Shown: positions 9,675 to 20,210, counted from the stretch's first letter. The stretch: 39,179 bases of DNA from an uncultured Prochlorococcus sp. (GCA_902573045.1 CACGIB010000007.1:1-39179); one strand, 5' to 3'. Notes: generated from the sequence alone by a model not told the origin. Numbers and translations: made by a program.

Positions 9675-10675
9675 TAACCCATTTCTTTAAGTCTAGTCGT
9701 TATTAATAATAGATATTTAATATCTAATTCTTTTTTTATAGATTTTTTTGAAATTTGATTCCTCCAAATTTTTGCTTTTGGAATACCCTCAACTAGATTT
9801 ATAAGATGTTTACAAATATCCCAAGATTTCCCTCCATGTTTTAAATGTTCTTCTATGTATGGAATTAAGGAGAATATAATATCTGAAGCAGATTTGGTTT
9901 TTTTATTGATCCCAAAAATTTTTTGATCAATTTCAGACCATCTTAAGGGACGTTTGTATACTGATCTTCCAATCATAACGCCATCAAAATCTCTTAATGC
10001 TTTTAACGATTCATCGATATTTGTGAAACCTCCATTTATTTCTATTAATAGTTCTGGATTCAATGCTTTTAATTTTTTAACTAAATCGTACTTGAGCGGA
10101 GGTATTGTCCTATTTTGTTTTGGATTTAAACCATTTAATACAGCTTTCCTTGCATGAACTATAAATCTATCCGCACCTGCATTTGAAATATACCTTACAA
10201 AATGATTCAAATGTTCGAAACTATCATCATTGTCTACCCCGATTCTATGTTTAATTGTAATCGGCAAGCTACAGTTGTTTTTTAAGGATTCTATACATTC
10301 TGCTACTTTTGGAGGATCTTTCATAAGTGAAGCTCCAAAATTTCCAGAACAAACTCGTGGACTTGGACAGCCAACATTAAAGTTTATTTCGTCATAACCC
10401 CAATCTTCTGCCATTTTGGCAGCTTCTTGAAGTATTTTTGGATTATCTCCACCAAATTGAATTGCAATGGGGTGTTCTTCATTATTAAAATCTAAAAATT
10501 TTTCTTTTTTATCCGTGTAGACTAAACTTTTAGCCACAATCATTTCCGTATATAGGAGAGCTTTATTACTTATTTTTCTCATAATCATTCTGAAATGTTT
10601 ATCAGTACAATCCATCATTGGTGCAATACTTAATTGATGAATATTTTTAATAGAATTAGTGTGCATAAAACTCAT
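9671..10675 (-). CDS. dusA: tRNA-dihydrouridine synthase, DusA family
   Basis: FMN-dependent reduction of uridine to dihydrouridine in tRNA. The 334 aa start with a short extension, then LSIAPMMDCTDKHFRMIMRK, the DusA N-terminal motif. The catalytic region is INFNVGCPSPRVCSGNFGAS with the active cysteine in GCPS, followed by ITIKHRIGVDN, FIVHARKAVLNGL and GVMIGRSVYKRP (FMN phosphate site). A second in-frame ATG sits three codons in and could be the real start. Convergent with the RRM gene, divergent from msrB. Confidence 0.92.
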   Translation of the reverse strand: MSFMHTNSIKNIHQLSIAPMMDCTDKHFRMIMRKISNKALLYTEMIVAKSLVYTDKKEKFLDFNNEEHPIAIQFGGDNPKILQEAAKMAEDWGYDEINFNVGCPSPRVCSGNFGASLMKDPPKVAECIESLKNNCSLPITIKHRIGVDNDDSFEHLNHFVRYISNAGADRFIVHARKAVLNGLNPKQNRTIPPLKYDLVKKLKALNPELLIEINGGFTNIDESLKALRDFDGVMIGRSVYKRPLRWSEIDQKIFGINKKTKSASDIIFSLIPYIEEHLKHGGKSWDICKHLINLVEGIPKAKIWRNQISKKSIKKELDIKYLLLITTRLKEMGY

Positions 10676-10698
10676 TACTTTTTACGTGATTTAAATAT

Positions 10699-11193
10699 AT
10701 GAATCAATTTTTATCAAGGAGAACTTTCATTCTAATTCCTACTATGTCAATCCTTAAAATAATCTTTAAGCCCATGCAAGTTTTAGCTTCTTCACTCTTA
10801 CCTAAAGATGAGTGGAATTTATCAAAGGATGAATGGAAATCTAGACTGAGTCCAGAATCTTATTACATTTTGCGGGAGGAAGGAACTGAGAGAGCTTTTA
10901 GTAGCAAATTAAATAATGAGAAAAGAAAAGGAGTCTTTCATTGTGCAGGATGTGATTTGCCGCTTTTTCTATCAGACAAAAAGTATGATAGTGGCACAGG
11001 ATGGCCAAGCTTTTGGGATTCAATTCAAGGATCAGTTGCAACAAAGGTTGATTTTAAGTTAATTGTCCCAAGAACCGAATATCATTGTTCTAGATGTGGA
11101 GGTCATCAAGGGCATGTCTTTAATGATGGCCCAGCTCCCTCAGGAAAAAGATACTGCAATAATGGCTTAGCATTAAGGTTTGTTCCTGACTAA
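10699..11193 (+). CDS. msrB: Peptide methionine-R-sulfoxide reductase with possible Tat signal
   Basis: Repairs methionine-R-sulfoxide in proteins. The MsrB core starts near residue 45: two zinc CxxC motifs (CAGC and CSRC), the SGTGWPSFWDSI motif, RTEYHCSRCGGHQGHVF, and the catalytic cysteine in RYCNNGLALRF near the C-terminus. In front of it are about 35 residues with a twin arginine (FLSRRTFIL) and a hydrophobic stretch ending near VLASS. That looks like a Tat-type or other export signal and suggests a lumenal or periplasmic enzyme. The export call is inference; the enzyme family is clear. Confidence 0.93.
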   Translation: MNQFLSRRTFILIPTMSILKIIFKPMQVLASSLLPKDEWNLSKDEWKSRLSPESYYILREEGTERAFSSKLNNEKRKGVFHCAGCDLPLFLSDKKYDSGTGWPSFWDSIQGSVATKVDFKLIVPRTEYHCSRCGGHQGHVFNDGPAPSGKRYCNNGLALRFVPD

Positions 11194-11200
11194 ATATTTG

Positions 11201-11222
11201 TGCGGCCTTCCGCAACTTGTTT
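11201..11222 (+). terminator. Possible msrB terminator
   Basis: A GC-rich hairpin TGCGG-CCTT-CCGCA is followed by a T-rich stretch (ACTTGTTTTG), 8 bases after the msrB stop and well before grpE. The T tract is interrupted, so strength is uncertain. Confidence 0.45.
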
Positions 11223-11268
11223 TGTGCATCATTTTAATGGAAAATGATTTTATTAAATTCTTAGAAAA

Positions 11269-11979
11269 ATGATTGAAAATCAATCAGATAAAATTGCAAA
11301 TGATATTTCTGATAAGGATAATGCTCCTGAAGATGGACCATCTCCAGAAGATCCAATAATAGAAAATGATGAATCGTCATCCCAAAAAACAGAAGAAATA
11401 AATACTGAGGAATTAAAAAATACTATTTCTAATAATGATGCGAGGTTAGAGCAGTTAGAAAAAGAGCATGAAACTTTAAAAAATCAATATGTAAGAATTT
11501 CAGCAGATTTTGATAATTTTAGAAAAAGGCAGTCTAGAGATCAGGACGATTTAAAAATTCAACTTATATCTAAGACTTTAACTGCAGTACTTCCTATTGT
11601 TGATAATTTTGAAAGAGCGAGACAACAACTTAAACCAGAAAGTGAAGAAGCTCAAGCTCTTCATAGAAGTTATCAAGGATTATATAAACAATTAGTAGAG
11701 GTTTTAAAACAGCAAGGAGTTGCCCCGATGAGAGTTGTCGGACAGCAATTTGATCCTAATTTACATGAAGCTGTATTAAGAGAGCCTAGTGAAGAGTTCA
11801 AGGAAGATTTAATTATAGAAGAATTGCAGCGGGGATATCACCTAGAAGGTAAGGTTTTGAGACATGCTTTGGTTAAAGTTTCTATGGGACCTGGCACACA
11901 AAATTCACAAGAGGAATCAGAAAAGGATACAGTTGAAGAGGATATTGATTCAGAGGAAAATACTTCTGAAGATGTGTAA
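11269..11979 (+). CDS. grpE: Nucleotide exchange factor GrpE
   Basis: Releases ADP from DnaK. The 236 aa have an acidic disordered N-terminus (about 1-60), a long coiled coil (about 60-110, [20 protein letters not shown]), the family core [16 protein letters not shown], and the beta domain [20 protein letters not shown] with [17 protein letters not shown]. The acidic C-terminal tail is unusual in E. coli terms but common in cyanobacteria. Lies 29 bases upstream of dnaJ; heat-shock regulation is likely, but I see no CIRCE element. Confidence 0.96.
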   Translation: MIENQSDKIANDISDKDNAPEDGPSPEDPIIENDESSSQKTEEINTEELKNTISNNDARLEQLEKEHETLKNQYVRISADFDNFRKRQSRDQDDLKIQLISKTLTAVLPIVDNFERARQQLKPESEEAQALHRSYQGLYKQLVEVLKQQGVAPMRVVGQQFDPNLHEAVLREPSEEFKEDLIIEELQRGYHLEGKVLRHALVKVSMGPGTQNSQEESEKDTVEEDIDSEENTSEDV

Positions 11980-12008
11980 ATTCCAAATTTTTACTTGAGT
12001 ATTATCTA

Positions 12009-13133
12009 ATGGCTGATTTTTACCAGATACTTGGAGTTTCAAGAGATGCTGATGCAGATACCTTAAAAAGGGCTTATAGAAAATTAGCGAGGCAATATCA
12101 TCCTGATGTAAATAAAGAACCAGGTGCTGAAGATAAATTCAAAGAAATTGGCAAAGCTTATGAAGCGTTAGCCGATCCTGAAACAAGAGCTAGATATGAT
12201 CAGTTTGGAGAGGCTGGCCTTGGAGGTGCGGCTGGAATGCCTGATATGGGGGATATGGGTGGTTTTGCTGATTTGTTTGAAACTTTTTTTAATGGCTTCG
12301 GCGGCCAAAATCCACAGGGAGGAAGAACTCAAAGAAGAGGCCCTCAACAAGGAGATGATTTAAGGTATGACCTTAATGTTGACTTTAAGGATGCAATATT
12401 TGGCCAACAAAGAGAAATTAAAATTCCTCACCTTGAGACATGTGAAGTTTGTAGGGGTACAGGTGCCAAACCAGGAACCGGACCAAAAACTTGTTCAACA
12501 TGTGGAGGAAGCGGACAAGTTAGAAGAGCTACTAGAACACCTTTTGGTAATTTCACACAAGTAGCTGAATGTCCTTCATGTAATGGAGCAGGTCAGATAA
12601 TTGCAGATCCATGTGTAAGTTGTGGCGGTAATGGAGTTAAGCAAGTCAGAAAAAAATTAAGAATTAATATTCCTGCTGGAGTTGATACTGGTACTAAATT
12701 AAGAGTTTCCGGAGAGGGAAATGTTGGTTTAAAAGGGGGTCTACCGGGAGATCTTTATGTTTTCATCAAGGTTAAGAACGATTCGAAACTTAAAAGAGAT
12801 GGTGTGACTATTTACTCAGAAATAGCTGTGAGTTATTTACAGGCTATTTTAGGAGACACTGTTGAAATTACTACAGTTGATGGAAATGTTAATTTAAATA
12901 TTCCAAGTGGTACTCAACCAAATACAACTCTTTCACTTGAGAATAAAGGGGTACCTAGACTTGGTAATCCAGTTGCACGAGGAAATCATGAAGTTTTAGT
13001 AAAAGTAAAATTGCCAACTCGTATAACTGATGAAGAACGAAAGCTTTTAGAGGGTTTAGCTTCTCAATATTCAGATAAAAATATTAATTCCAGTAGTGGA
13101 CTATTTAGTAAATTATTTGGTAAAGAATCTTAA
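12009..13133 (+). CDS. dnaJ: Chaperone DnaJ (type I)
   Basis: Hsp40 co-chaperone that delivers substrates to DnaK and stimulates its ATPase. The 374 aa have a J domain (1-68, HPD in [11 protein letters not shown]), a Gly/Phe/Met-rich linker (about 70-115), and four zinc-finger CxxCxGxG-type repeats ([32 protein letters not shown]). Two C-terminal beta domains follow, with [21 protein letters not shown] full type I protein. Its stop overlaps the next ATG by one base. Confidence 0.96.
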   Translation: MADFYQILGVSRDADADTLKRAYRKLARQYHPDVNKEPGAEDKFKEIGKAYEALADPETRARYDQFGEAGLGGAAGMPDMGDMGGFADLFETFFNGFGGQNPQGGRTQRRGPQQGDDLRYDLNVDFKDAIFGQQREIKIPHLETCEVCRGTGAKPGTGPKTCSTCGGSGQVRRATRTPFGNFTQVAECPSCNGAGQIIADPCVSCGGNGVKQVRKKLRINIPAGVDTGTKLRVSGEGNVGLKGGLPGDLYVFIKVKNDSKLKRDGVTIYSEIAVSYLQAILGDTVEITTVDGNVNLNIPSGTQPNTTLSLENKGVPRLGNPVARGNHEVLVKVKLPTRITDEERKLLEGLASQYSDKNINSSSGLFSKLFGKES

Positions 13134-13366
13134 TGACTTCTTTAAAGCATTTGGATCTTAAATCTGTTCCATGTCCTTTAAATGTCGTCAAAATTAAATT
13201 GGCTTTAGAAAAGTTATCAAAAAATGAACAACTGCTTATTGAACTCGATAAAGGTGAGCCGGAAGAAATGGTATTAAAATCTTTAAAAGATATGGGATGT
13301 TTTTTTAAACAAATCAATGAAAATGAAAAATTTATAAAAATAAAAATATTGAATGAAAAACAATAG
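13133..13366 (+). CDS. TusA/SirA-like sulfur-carrier family protein
   Basis: A 77-aa protein of the TusA/SirA/YedF fold. The conserved Cys-Pro motif appears as SVPCPLNVVKIKLALEKL (Cys 14), followed by a short sheet-helix pattern (LLIELDKGEPEEMVLKSL). TusA itself has CPxP; here the fourth position is Asn, as in a cyanobacterial subgroup as I recall. True sulfur relay is therefore uncertain. Translationally coupled: ATG overlaps the dnaJ stop, and its end overlaps the rsgA start by 14 bases. Confidence 0.85.
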   Translation: MTSLKHLDLKSVPCPLNVVKIKLALEKLSKNEQLLIELDKGEPEEMVLKSLKDMGCFFKQINENEKFIKIKILNEKQ

Positions 13367-14270
13367 TAAACATTTTGGTTTAGTTACGAAAAAATTTAAT
13401 GAATTTTTTTTAGTTGACTTAAAAAATCAAGAATACTTTGGAAATATTCAGAGATTTTTATGTAAGGTGAGGAAGTCTATAACTTTCAAGGATCAACTCA
13501 TTTATGTAGGAGACGAAGTAGTAATTGAGAATATTGATTTAAAAAGCAAACGCGCAGTGATAACAAGTCTTAAAAAAAGAAAAAATTTATTAGCTAGACC
13601 CTCAGTTGCAAACATTTCAAACATATATATTACTTTTTCCGTTGAAGAGCCAGAGTTAAATTTATCTCAAGTCAATAGGTTTTTGATAGCAGCAGAATCA
13701 ATGGGAGTTGAAGTTTCGTTAGTTTTGACTAAGTGCGATTTAATTTCAGAAAAAAGAAGATCTTTTTTAATTGATAAATTCCGTAAATGGGGTTATCAAC
13801 CAATAACTTTAAATTTAGAGAAATCTGGTTATTTTAAAAATTTCTTATCTGAATTAAAGCAAAAAGATTGTTCAATTTTTATGGGTCCATCTGGTGTTGG
13901 CAAAACTACTTTGCTAAATATGATAATTCCAGGTCTTCAAAATAGTACTTCTCCAGTTTCCAATAAAATTAAGAGAGGTAAAAATACAACTCGAAATGTT
14001 GAGTTATTTTCTATCTCAAATCAAAGTTATATCGTTGATACCCCTGGTTTTAATATGCAACATCTAGAGGTTGATATTAATTTGTTACCAAATCTTTATT
14101 CAGAAATATATAAACAAATAATCGATGAAAGAATTAAGTGTAAATTTCGTAACTGCTTACATATAAACGATGAAGGCTGTAATTTAAATAAATCTTTTGA
14201 AAGATATTCTTTTTATAAGGAGATGATTGAATCTTCTAAGAGTCAGTATTATCAAAACCAGGAAGATTAA
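13353..14270 (+). CDS. rsgA: Small ribosomal subunit GTPase RsgA
   Basis: Circularly permuted GTPase that acts late in 30S maturation. The 305 aa show an N-terminal OB fold, then motifs in permuted order: G4 LVLTKCD, G1 [13 protein letters not shown]3 DTPGFNM. A C-terminal zinc-binding segment [14 protein letters not shown] follows. The GKNTTR motif after the switch region is also typical. Last gene of the grpE-dnaJ-TusA-like-rsgA unit. Its 3' end overlaps the convergent ebfC by 35 bases. Confidence 0.95.
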   Translation: MKNNSKHFGLVTKKFNEFFLVDLKNQEYFGNIQRFLCKVRKSITFKDQLIYVGDEVVIENIDLKSKRAVITSLKKRKNLLARPSVANISNIYITFSVEEPELNLSQVNRFLIAAESMGVEVSLVLTKCDLISEKRRSFLIDKFRKWGYQPITLNLEKSGYFKNFLSELKQKDCSIFMGPSGVGKTTLLNMIIPGLQNSTSPVSNKIKRGKNTTRNVELFSISNQSYIVDTPGFNMQHLEVDINLLPNLYSEIYKQIIDERIKCKFRNCLHINDEGCNLNKSFERYSFYKEMIESSKSQYYQNQED

Positions 14271-14586
14271 GATTCAACCCACCAGTCAAATCATTCATCC
14301 TTTCTTTCATAGTTGTAGTAGATAATTCATGCGCTTTTTTAATGGCTTGTAAAATGCTTTGCTCTATTTTTTCTTTATCTGAATTTAAAATATTTTCTTG
14401 CACTTCTACCCTTAAAGGAAGTTGGTTGCCACTTATCCAGACTTTTATCATTTCATCATCACTTTTTCCTTCAATCTCCATGTTTTCAAGTTCATCTTGT
14501 AATTTTTGAGCATCTTGCTGAATTTGTTTTGCTTTTTTAAAAGCTTCTGTAAGTTGTCCAAAGTTAGGAAGTCCAAAACCCGCCAT
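14236..14586 (-). CDS. ebfC: YbaB/EbfC nucleoid-associated protein
   Basis: A 116-aa member of the YbaB/EbfC family, which binds DNA as a tweezer-shaped dimer. Visible: [38 protein letters not shown], a short beta region ([17 protein letters not shown] in general pattern) and [21 protein letters not shown]. Length is typical. Last gene in the murC-murB-ebfC minus-strand run, 17 bases after murB. Confidence 0.93.
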   Translation of the reverse strand: MAGFGLPNFGQLTEAFKKAKQIQQDAQKLQDELENMEIEGKSDDEMIKVWISGNQLPLRVEVQENILNSDKEKIEQSILQAIKKAHELSTTTMKERMNDLTGGLNLNLPGFDNTDS

Positions 14587-14603
14587 TTTGTAAAAAAGTT
14601 TCT

Positions 14604-15497
14604 TTAATTAGGATAGTCAAAACCAATCATTCTTACTTCCGGTTGCAAATAAATTCCTTTGTTTTGTAGTACTTTTTGTTGAATTACAGTTATTAATTCA
14701 TAAATATCTTTTGAAGTTGCTGAAGAATTGTTAATTATAAAATTTGAATGCATTGAAGAAACTTCTGCACCGCCAATTTTAAATCCCTTTAAACCCATAT
14801 CATCAATTAATTTTGCTGCATAATTATTTTCAGGATTTTTAAAAACACTACCAAAACTTGGTTGATGATACGGCTGTGTTTCTGTTTTTAATTTAAGGTT
14901 ATTTTTGGTTTTCTGAATTAATTGTTTGAGATTTCCATTAGGCTCAAAATATAGTCTTGCACTGATAATTGTTAAATCATTTCTTTGAAAAGAGCTGAAT
15001 CTATATTCAAAATTGATATCTTTTTTTTCAATTTCAAGTTTTTCGTGAGTTTTATTATTTATAACTTTTACTGAAATAAGATTTTTTGCAAGCGATAAAT
15101 TACCTGTTCCAGCATTCATATAAATTGCTCCTCCTAATGTTCCTGGAATTCCAACAGCCCATTCACCTCCTTGTAATCCATTTTTAGCAAGAGAATTAGA
15201 TAATGTTGGGAGCATTACACCTGCTTCCGCTTCAACAATGCCTGAGTATGGCTCTATCGTTAAAGACTTCATTTTTTTTGTACATATAACTAAACCTTTT
15301 ATAAAAATATTATTTATTAAAAGATTTGAACCTGCTCCAATTATTTGGCATCTTTGTTTGTTTAAATTGGCCCATTTTATTACATATAAAAATTCGTCTA
15401 AATTTCTTGGCTCAGCGAAATATTCAGCCACTCCTCCCACTTTTATAGTTGTATAACTACTTAGATTACAGTTCTCAGAAAAAATATTTTTATTCAT
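14604..15497 (-). CDS. murB: UDP-N-acetylenolpyruvoylglucosamine reductase MurB
   Basis: NADPH-dependent reduction of UDP-GlcNAc-enolpyruvate to UDP-MurNAc in peptidoglycan synthesis, FAD-bound. The 297 aa start with [20 protein letters not shown] and contain the FAD-site motif [36 protein letters not shown] and the C-terminal [12 protein letters not shown]. The short lineage type (type II-like) fits the length. Seven bases separate it from murC upstream. Confidence 0.96.
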   Translation of the reverse strand: MNKNIFSENCNLSSYTTIKVGGVAEYFAEPRNLDEFLYVIKWANLNKQRCQIIGAGSNLLINNIFIKGLVICTKKMKSLTIEPYSGIVEAEAGVMLPTLSNSLAKNGLQGGEWAVGIPGTLGGAIYMNAGTGNLSLAKNLISVKVINNKTHEKLEIEKKDINFEYRFSSFQRNDLTIISARLYFEPNGNLKQLIQKTKNNLKLKTETQPYHQPSFGSVFKNPENNYAAKLIDDMGLKGFKIGGAEVSSMHSNFIINNSSATSKDIYELITVIQQKVLQNKGIYLQPEVRMIGFDYPN

Positions 15498-15504
15498 AAA
15501 TTAG

Positions 15505-16923
15505 TTAAATATGGTAATTGTTCTTCTCATTTAAAATTGACCAGAAATTATGACAATCTCCAGCTCCCATATTCAAAATCAAATCCCCTTTTTGAGTTAA
15601 TTCGTAAAAATTCTTTGTAATTTCATGATAATTATTTATGTAAACAACATTTTTGTTTTTTTTATAAATCAGATCAGTTATAATTTTCGAAGTAATTTTC
15701 TCTTCGTTCCTTTCTCCTGCCCCATAAATACTAGTTACATAAATGACATCTGCTTTTGATAATTCTTCAGCGAATTCTTTGTTAAATTGCTTTGCTCGCG
15801 AGTATCTATGAGGTTGAAATATTGCAATTAATCTTTTTTTATGAAGTTCATTTTTAGTTTTTTGATTAATAAATAATCTTCCTAATTTAATCGTCTGTTT
15901 TATTTCGTTTGGGTGATGTGCATAATCATCATATAAATGTCTTTCATCTATTTGGCCTCTGAATTCAAATCTTTTTTTTGGTAGTTTAAGGTATTTTATA
16001 TTTTTCTTAATTTTTAAAAAATCTACACCTATCATTCTTGAAGCTGCTATTGCAGCAGTAATATTAGATAAATTATGTAATCCTGGAATTGGAATATTTA
16101 TACTACTTATGAAATTTCCATTTTCATAATATTTTCCAACTGTAAGACTTTTATTTATTTCAGTCGGGATTAAGGCATAAGCAACATTGAATACTGAAGT
16201 GTTGGACCACTGAATATCAGAATAAAAATTATTTCTCGTAGTTTTACAATCAAAATTAAGTAATAATTTTTTAGAGTTTGCAGCGAAATCTTTAAAGGAA
16301 GATATAACTTCATCTAAATCAGAAAAATGATCGCAATGATCAAAATCAATGTTATTAATTATTCCTATGTCAGATTTATACTTATTAATTGTTCCATCAG
16401 ATTCATCAACTTCTGCTACTAAGAATTTTGTATTTTCTAAATGACAATTAGAATTGTAGATAGGAATTATTCCTCCAGTTATTGAAGAAGAATTATGTGT
16501 ACATAATTCAAGAAGTGTCGAGAGAAATGTACTTGTTGATGTTTTTCCGTGGCTTCCTGCTACGGCCAATGTAGTGTAAGTTTGCATCAACATTGCAAGT
16601 ATCTCTGATCGATGTTTTATTGTTAAATTTTTTCCCCTACAATAAGATAATTCTTCATTTTCTGGCTTGATGGCAGAGCTTACAACAAAATTAATCAATT
16701 TGTTGTTAAATTTTGAAATTATAAATTCAATATTTTGTCTAATTTGAGAAGTAAAAATTATTGCGCCTAATTGTTCTAATTTATTAGTTTCATTATTTTT
16801 AATTAAATCAGATCCTGAAACTGAATAACCTTTTTTAAGTAAACCCATTGCGATTGCTGACATTCCAATACCTCCCACTCCAATAAAATGAAAATGAGTT
16901 TTAGGTATTAATTCTTTATCCAA
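15505..16923 (-). CDS. murC: UDP-N-acetylmuramate--L-alanine ligase MurC
   Basis: Adds L-Ala to UDP-MurNAc using ATP. The 472 aa have the N-terminal Rossmann motif FIGVGGIGMSAIAMGLL, the ATP-binding P-loop VAGSHGKTSTSTFL, DESDGTINKY, NIDFDHCDHF and, in the C-terminal domain, YDDYAHHPNEIKQT. Full length. First gene of the mur run, divergent from gap with a 193-base gap between them. Confidence 0.97.
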   Translation of the reverse strand: MDKELIPKTHFHFIGVGGIGMSAIAMGLLKKGYSVSGSDLIKNNETNKLEQLGAIIFTSQIRQNIEFIISKFNNKLINFVVSSAIKPENEELSYCRGKNLTIKHRSEILAMLMQTYTTLAVAGSHGKTSTSTFLSTLLELCTHNSSSITGGIIPIYNSNCHLENTKFLVAEVDESDGTINKYKSDIGIINNIDFDHCDHFSDLDEVISSFKDFAANSKKLLLNFDCKTTRNNFYSDIQWSNTSVFNVAYALIPTEINKSLTVGKYYENGNFISSINIPIPGLHNLSNITAAIAASRMIGVDFLKIKKNIKYLKLPKKRFEFRGQIDERHLYDDYAHHPNEIKQTIKLGRLFINQKTKNELHKKRLIAIFQPHRYSRAKQFNKEFAEELSKADVIYVTSIYGAGERNEEKITSKIITDLIYKKNKNVVYINNYHEITKNFYELTQKGDLILNMGAGDCHNFWSILNEKNNYHI

Positions 16924-17074
16924 TGTTTATCTTCTTCTTAAATTAAAATAACTTCAAAGTAAAATTTTGGTATTTTTTCTTAAAAAAAAATCATTTTTTT
17001 TTTTGAATTAATACAAAACTAGACTTATTTGCTTAATAAATCAAAAAAAACTTACGTTATTGCACAAAATTCAG

Positions 17075-17080
17075 TATGAT
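17075..17080 (+). promoter_or_regulatory. Candidate -10 box for gap
   Basis: TATGAT lies 36 bases before the gap ATG, downstream of a weak TTACGT element with 17-base spacing (17053-17058). Pattern-based only; no mapped transcription start is available. Confidence 0.3.
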
Positions 17081-17116
17081 CAGCAACTTAGGTTAATCAT
17101 TTAGAAATTATTAGTT

Positions 17117-18139
17117 ATGACTTTGCGTGTTGCAATTAACGGGTTTGGCAGAATTGGTCGAAACTTTATGCGTTGTTGGCTCAGTAGAGGTGCTTACACC
17201 AATATAGAAGTAGTTGGTATTAACGTAACTTCAGATCCTAAGACCAATGCTCATCTCCTAAAATACGACTCAGTCCTTGGTCAACTTGATGGTGTTGATA
17301 TTCAGTATACAGATGACACTTTTGTAATTAATAATAAGACAATTAAGTGTTTTTCTGATAGAAACCCAATGAATCTTCCCTGGAAAGATTGGGGTGTAGA
17401 TTTAGTTATTGAATCAACTGGAGTTTTTAATACAGATGTTGGAGCAAGCAAGCACTTAGAAGTGGGAGCAAAAAAGGTTATCTTAACGGCTCCGGGTAAA
17501 GGCGCTGGCGTTGGAACTTATGTAGTTGGAGTTAATGCTGATACATATAACCACAAAGACTATGATATTTTGAGTAATGCTAGTTGTACTACAAACTGCT
17601 TAGCTCCAGTAGTTAAAGTTTTAGACCAAACTTTTGGGATTAATAAAGGTCTGATGACTACAATTCATAGTTATACAGGTGATCAAAGAATTCTTGATAA
17701 TAGTCATAGAGATTTAAGAAGGGCGAGGGCTGCTGCTACCAATATCGTTCCGACTTCTACAGGAGCTGCTAAAGCAGTTGCACTAGTTTACCCAGAAATG
17801 AAAGGCAAATTGACAGGAATTGCAATGAGAGTCCCTACACCTAACGTTTCAGCTGTGGATTTCGTTTTCGAATCTTCTAAATCTGTTACAAGCGAAGAAG
17901 TGAATAATGCTCTTAAGGAAGCATCTATAGGTTCAATGAAGGGTATTATTAAGTATGGTGATGAACCTTTAGTGTCAAGCGATTATGCAGGTACTAATGA
18001 ATCATCAATTGTAGATAGTGACCTCACTATGTGTATCGGAGATAATCTTGTTAAGGTCCTTGCGTGGTATGACAACGAGTGGGGTTACAGCCAGAGGGTT
18101 GTAGATTTAGCAGAGATTGTTGCTAAAAATTGGGAATAA
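17117..18139 (+). CDS. gap2: Glyceraldehyde-3-phosphate dehydrogenase, Gap2 type
   Basis: Calvin-cycle NAD(P)H-dependent GAPDH. The 340 aa open with [20 protein letters not shown] (dinucleotide fold). The catalytic cysteine is C157 in [12 protein letters not shown], with [20 protein letters not shown] and [12 protein letters not shown] at the C-terminus. The segment [20 protein letters not shown] after the second beta strand resembles plastid/cyanobacterial GapA/Gap2 rather than glycolytic Gap1. Codon use is richer in C/G-ending codons than neighbours, as expected for a highly expressed gene. Ends one base before the convergent thiL stop. Confidence 0.96.
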   Translation: MTLRVAINGFGRIGRNFMRCWLSRGAYTNIEVVGINVTSDPKTNAHLLKYDSVLGQLDGVDIQYTDDTFVINNKTIKCFSDRNPMNLPWKDWGVDLVIESTGVFNTDVGASKHLEVGAKKVILTAPGKGAGVGTYVVGVNADTYNHKDYDILSNASCTTNCLAPVVKVLDQTFGINKGLMTTIHSYTGDQRILDNSHRDLRRARAAATNIVPTSTGAAKAVALVYPEMKGKLTGIAMRVPTPNVSAVDFVFESSKSVTSEEVNNALKEASIGSMKGIIKYGDEPLVSSDYAGTNESSIVDSDLTMCIGDNLVKVLAWYDNEWGYSQRVVDLAEIVAKNWE

Positions 18140-19126
18140 TTAAAAGTGCTTAAAAGGTGCATTTTTTAATAATGCATCCTTTTTATTATCTTTAAATTCT
18201 ATTGATGGTTCACCTTTAGCAAAATAACCAATTTGGTAAATATTTTTATCTAGTCTAGTTAAATTCTCTGCCCATTTTTTTGGTAACGAGAAAACTAATT
18301 CGTAATCTTCACCTCCAAAAAAATAAAATTCATCCCATTTATCTCCTATTGGCCAATCTTTATCTTTGGGTATTTTTTCATAATTCAAAATTGCTTTACA
18401 TTTGCTAGCAATTGCTAAATCTTGTAATGCTTGAAATAGCCCGTCACTGCTATCAGTACATCCCAATTTATTTATTTCATTATTGGAGCGAGTTTTAAGG
18501 AGATTTTTTAGAAAATCTGGGTAAATTTGAGGGCGACAAAAATGTTCAATAGACTTACTGATCAATCTTTCATTAAGAGAATAATTATTATCGAAATTCA
18601 TTTTACTCTGTATCATAAATCCTAATTTGCTAAGACCATGAATACCTGTAGTTAAGATAATTTCGCCTGGTTTACACGCATTTCTTCGTAATTCAAGTTC
18701 GCCTTGAATCCCAAAGGCTGTTATTGATATAGCTTTTTGATTTCCATTTGAGCAATCTCCTCCAAGAATTTTTCCGCCATATTTTTTTAAAGCTTTATTG
18801 ATTCCTTGGTATAACTCTTCAATCCAAAACCATTCAGTTTTAGCAGGTAGTATTAGACTTATTGTGATTCCTATGATTTTCTTGCTACCGCTGGATAATA
18901 AGTCAGAAATGTTGCTCACAACTGCTTTCCACCCAAGGTCTTTAGGACAAATAATAAGGTCATTGAAATGAATGTTTTCAACCAAAGAATCATTATTGAT
19001 AAGTAAGTCATCATTTCTAGTTTTGATTAAAGCGCAATCATCTAATATTTGATTTTTAGGCATAAACTTTCCAAGCCTATTAATTAATTCTTTTTCTCCA
19101 ATGTCTTCTAATCTTTCTTTATGCAT
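18140..19126 (-). CDS. thiL: Thiamine-monophosphate kinase ThiL
   Basis: Phosphorylates thiamine monophosphate to thiamine diphosphate. The 328 aa contain LGKFMPKNQILDDCALIK, the metal/ATP site NNDSLVENIHF, GWKAVVSNISDLLSSG, and LGGDCSNGNQKAISITAFG. The C-terminal SSDGLFQALQDL and FFGGEDYELVFSLP motifs are also present. Its start overlaps the end of the cyclophilin gene by 8 bases, so the two are translationally linked. The last codons contain the hairpin that seems to terminate gap on the other strand. Confidence 0.93.
   Translation of the reverse strand: MHKERLEDIGEKELINRLGKFMPKNQILDDCALIKTRNDDLLINNDSLVENIHFNDLIICPKDLGWKAVVSNISDLLSSGSKKIIGITISLILPAKTEWFWIEELYQGINKALKKYGGKILGGDCSNGNQKAISITAFGIQGELELRRNACKPGEIILTTGIHGLSKLGFMIQSKMNFDNNYSLNERLISKSIEHFCRPQIYPDFLKNLLKTRSNNEINKLGCTDSSDGLFQALQDLAIASKCKAILNYEKIPKDKDWPIGDKWDEFYFFGGEDYELVFSLPKKWAENLTRLDKNIYQIGYFAKGEPSIEFKDNKKDALLKNAPFKHF
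18152..18188 (+). terminator. gap terminator embedded in thiL coding sequence
   Basis: AAAAGGTGCAT (18152) pairs with ATGCATCCTTTT (ending 18184) with one bulged base and a loop of about ten bases, followed by TTATT. It begins 13 bases after the gap stop and lies within the last codons of thiL. The A-rich upstream side gives it possible activity in both directions, but for thiL it would fall inside the gene. Confidence 0.7.
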
Positions 19127-20210
19127 TTAATTTGAGGTTTTCAATCCCATCTAAAACATTAATTGAAATTATTGTGTCATCTTTGGTTAGCTCTTCTAAT
19201 ACATCAAAACCATCTACAACGTAACCAAATGCAGCATTCCTTCCATCAATTAAATTGCGACCTGCAGGATTTAATTCAGCTTCGTATAAAAAGAAGAAAA
19301 ATTGCGATGACCCATCATCAACTGCTGTATTTGAATGGGACCACCCTAAAGTTCCAAGAGTTGCGAAAGGTAATGTAGGTGTCTCTGTGTAAAGACCTAA
19401 ATCTTCAAAAGTTTGATTATAAAAAGTTTCTTTTTCATCAGGAATTCTAATTTCTAGAGGAACGTGTCGTTCTTCATTTGTTTCGGGATCTACATAACCA
19501 ATTGCTTCACCAATTGGATCACCTGTTTGTAATACGAAAAATTCTTCTGCTCTATTAATGGGTAAGTCTTTATAGAAATTCTTTGAAGATAAATCTAGAA
19601 ATGCTCCTGCTGTAAGTGGGGCGTTGAATCCATCTACAATAGCTTTCATGTCTCCTTTGGAGGTTTTAATATTGACTTTTGCTCTGCCTAGTAGTCTGGG
19701 AAGATTATCAAACTCTTCTGGAATATCGTAAGGAAATTGATTTGGGAGGAAATATTCTTCTAATCCACCTATTTTATCTAAAGCCTCTTTGCGGGTCGAT
19801 ACAAATGAGTACTTATCCTTCGCTTTGGAATGATCTTGAAGAATATCAAAATCTTCTTTAAGTTCTAAAAATGTTTTTTCAGCAATTTTCTTTTTATCGT
19901 TTGGTAAATCTTTGATAATTCGACTTTGGTATTTTTTTAGTAAAGATTGACATTTTGTAACAGTTTTCGTAAGAGCGGGCCATCTTCCTCCTCTAACAAG
20001 GTCGCTAGTTTCTTCCAATTTATGTTGAATTTCTTGCAATTCAACTTGCTTGATAGGGAGTGCGTTTCGGAGGATTGCATTTGGGTCTTTTACCGCATTT
20101 CCAGTAGGTAAGTCAGCTAGTACTTGAATGGGTTTAAGGAGAAAAACCTGTAAAATTATGATTGAAATAATTAAGAAAAGTTTGTTCTGATTTGATAAGA
20201 ATTTTTGCAT
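19119..20210 (-). CDS. Cyclophilin-type peptidyl-prolyl isomerase, lumenal TLP40-like
   Basis: A 363-aa protein with a signal peptide ([21 protein letters not shown]), a helical N-terminal region (about 35-160, [20 protein letters not shown]) and a C-terminal cyclophilin domain. Cyclophilin elements seen: [46 protein letters not shown] and [16 protein letters not shown]. The layout matches plant TLP40/TLP38-type lumenal proteins and cyanobacterial counterparts, linked to photosystem II upkeep. The catalytic Arg/Phe/His set of cyclophilin A is only partly recognisable, so isomerase activity is not assured. Upstream gene of a pair with thiL. Confidence 0.88.
   Translation of the reverse strand: MQKFLSNQNKLFLIISIIILQVFLLKPIQVLADLPTGNAVKDPNAILRNALPIKQVELQEIQHKLEETSDLVRGGRWPALTKTVTKCQSLLKKYQSRIIKDLPNDKKKIAEKTFLELKEDFDILQDHSKAKDKYSFVSTRKEALDKIGGLEEYFLPNQFPYDIPEEFDNLPRLLGRAKVNIKTSKGDMKAIVDGFNAPLTAGAFLDLSSKNFYKDLPINRAEEFFVLQTGDPIGEAIGYVDPETNEERHVPLEIRIPDEKETFYNQTFEDLGLYTETPTLPFATLGTLGWSHSNTAVDDGSSQFFFFLYEAELNPAGRNLIDGRNAAFGYVVDGFDVLEELTKDDTIISINVLDGIENLKLNA

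Noticed and set aside
16980..17003. Long A and T tracts between murC and gap as a terminator or origin element
   Set aside because: Simple A/T runs between divergent genes; no GC stem, no iterons or DnaA boxes.
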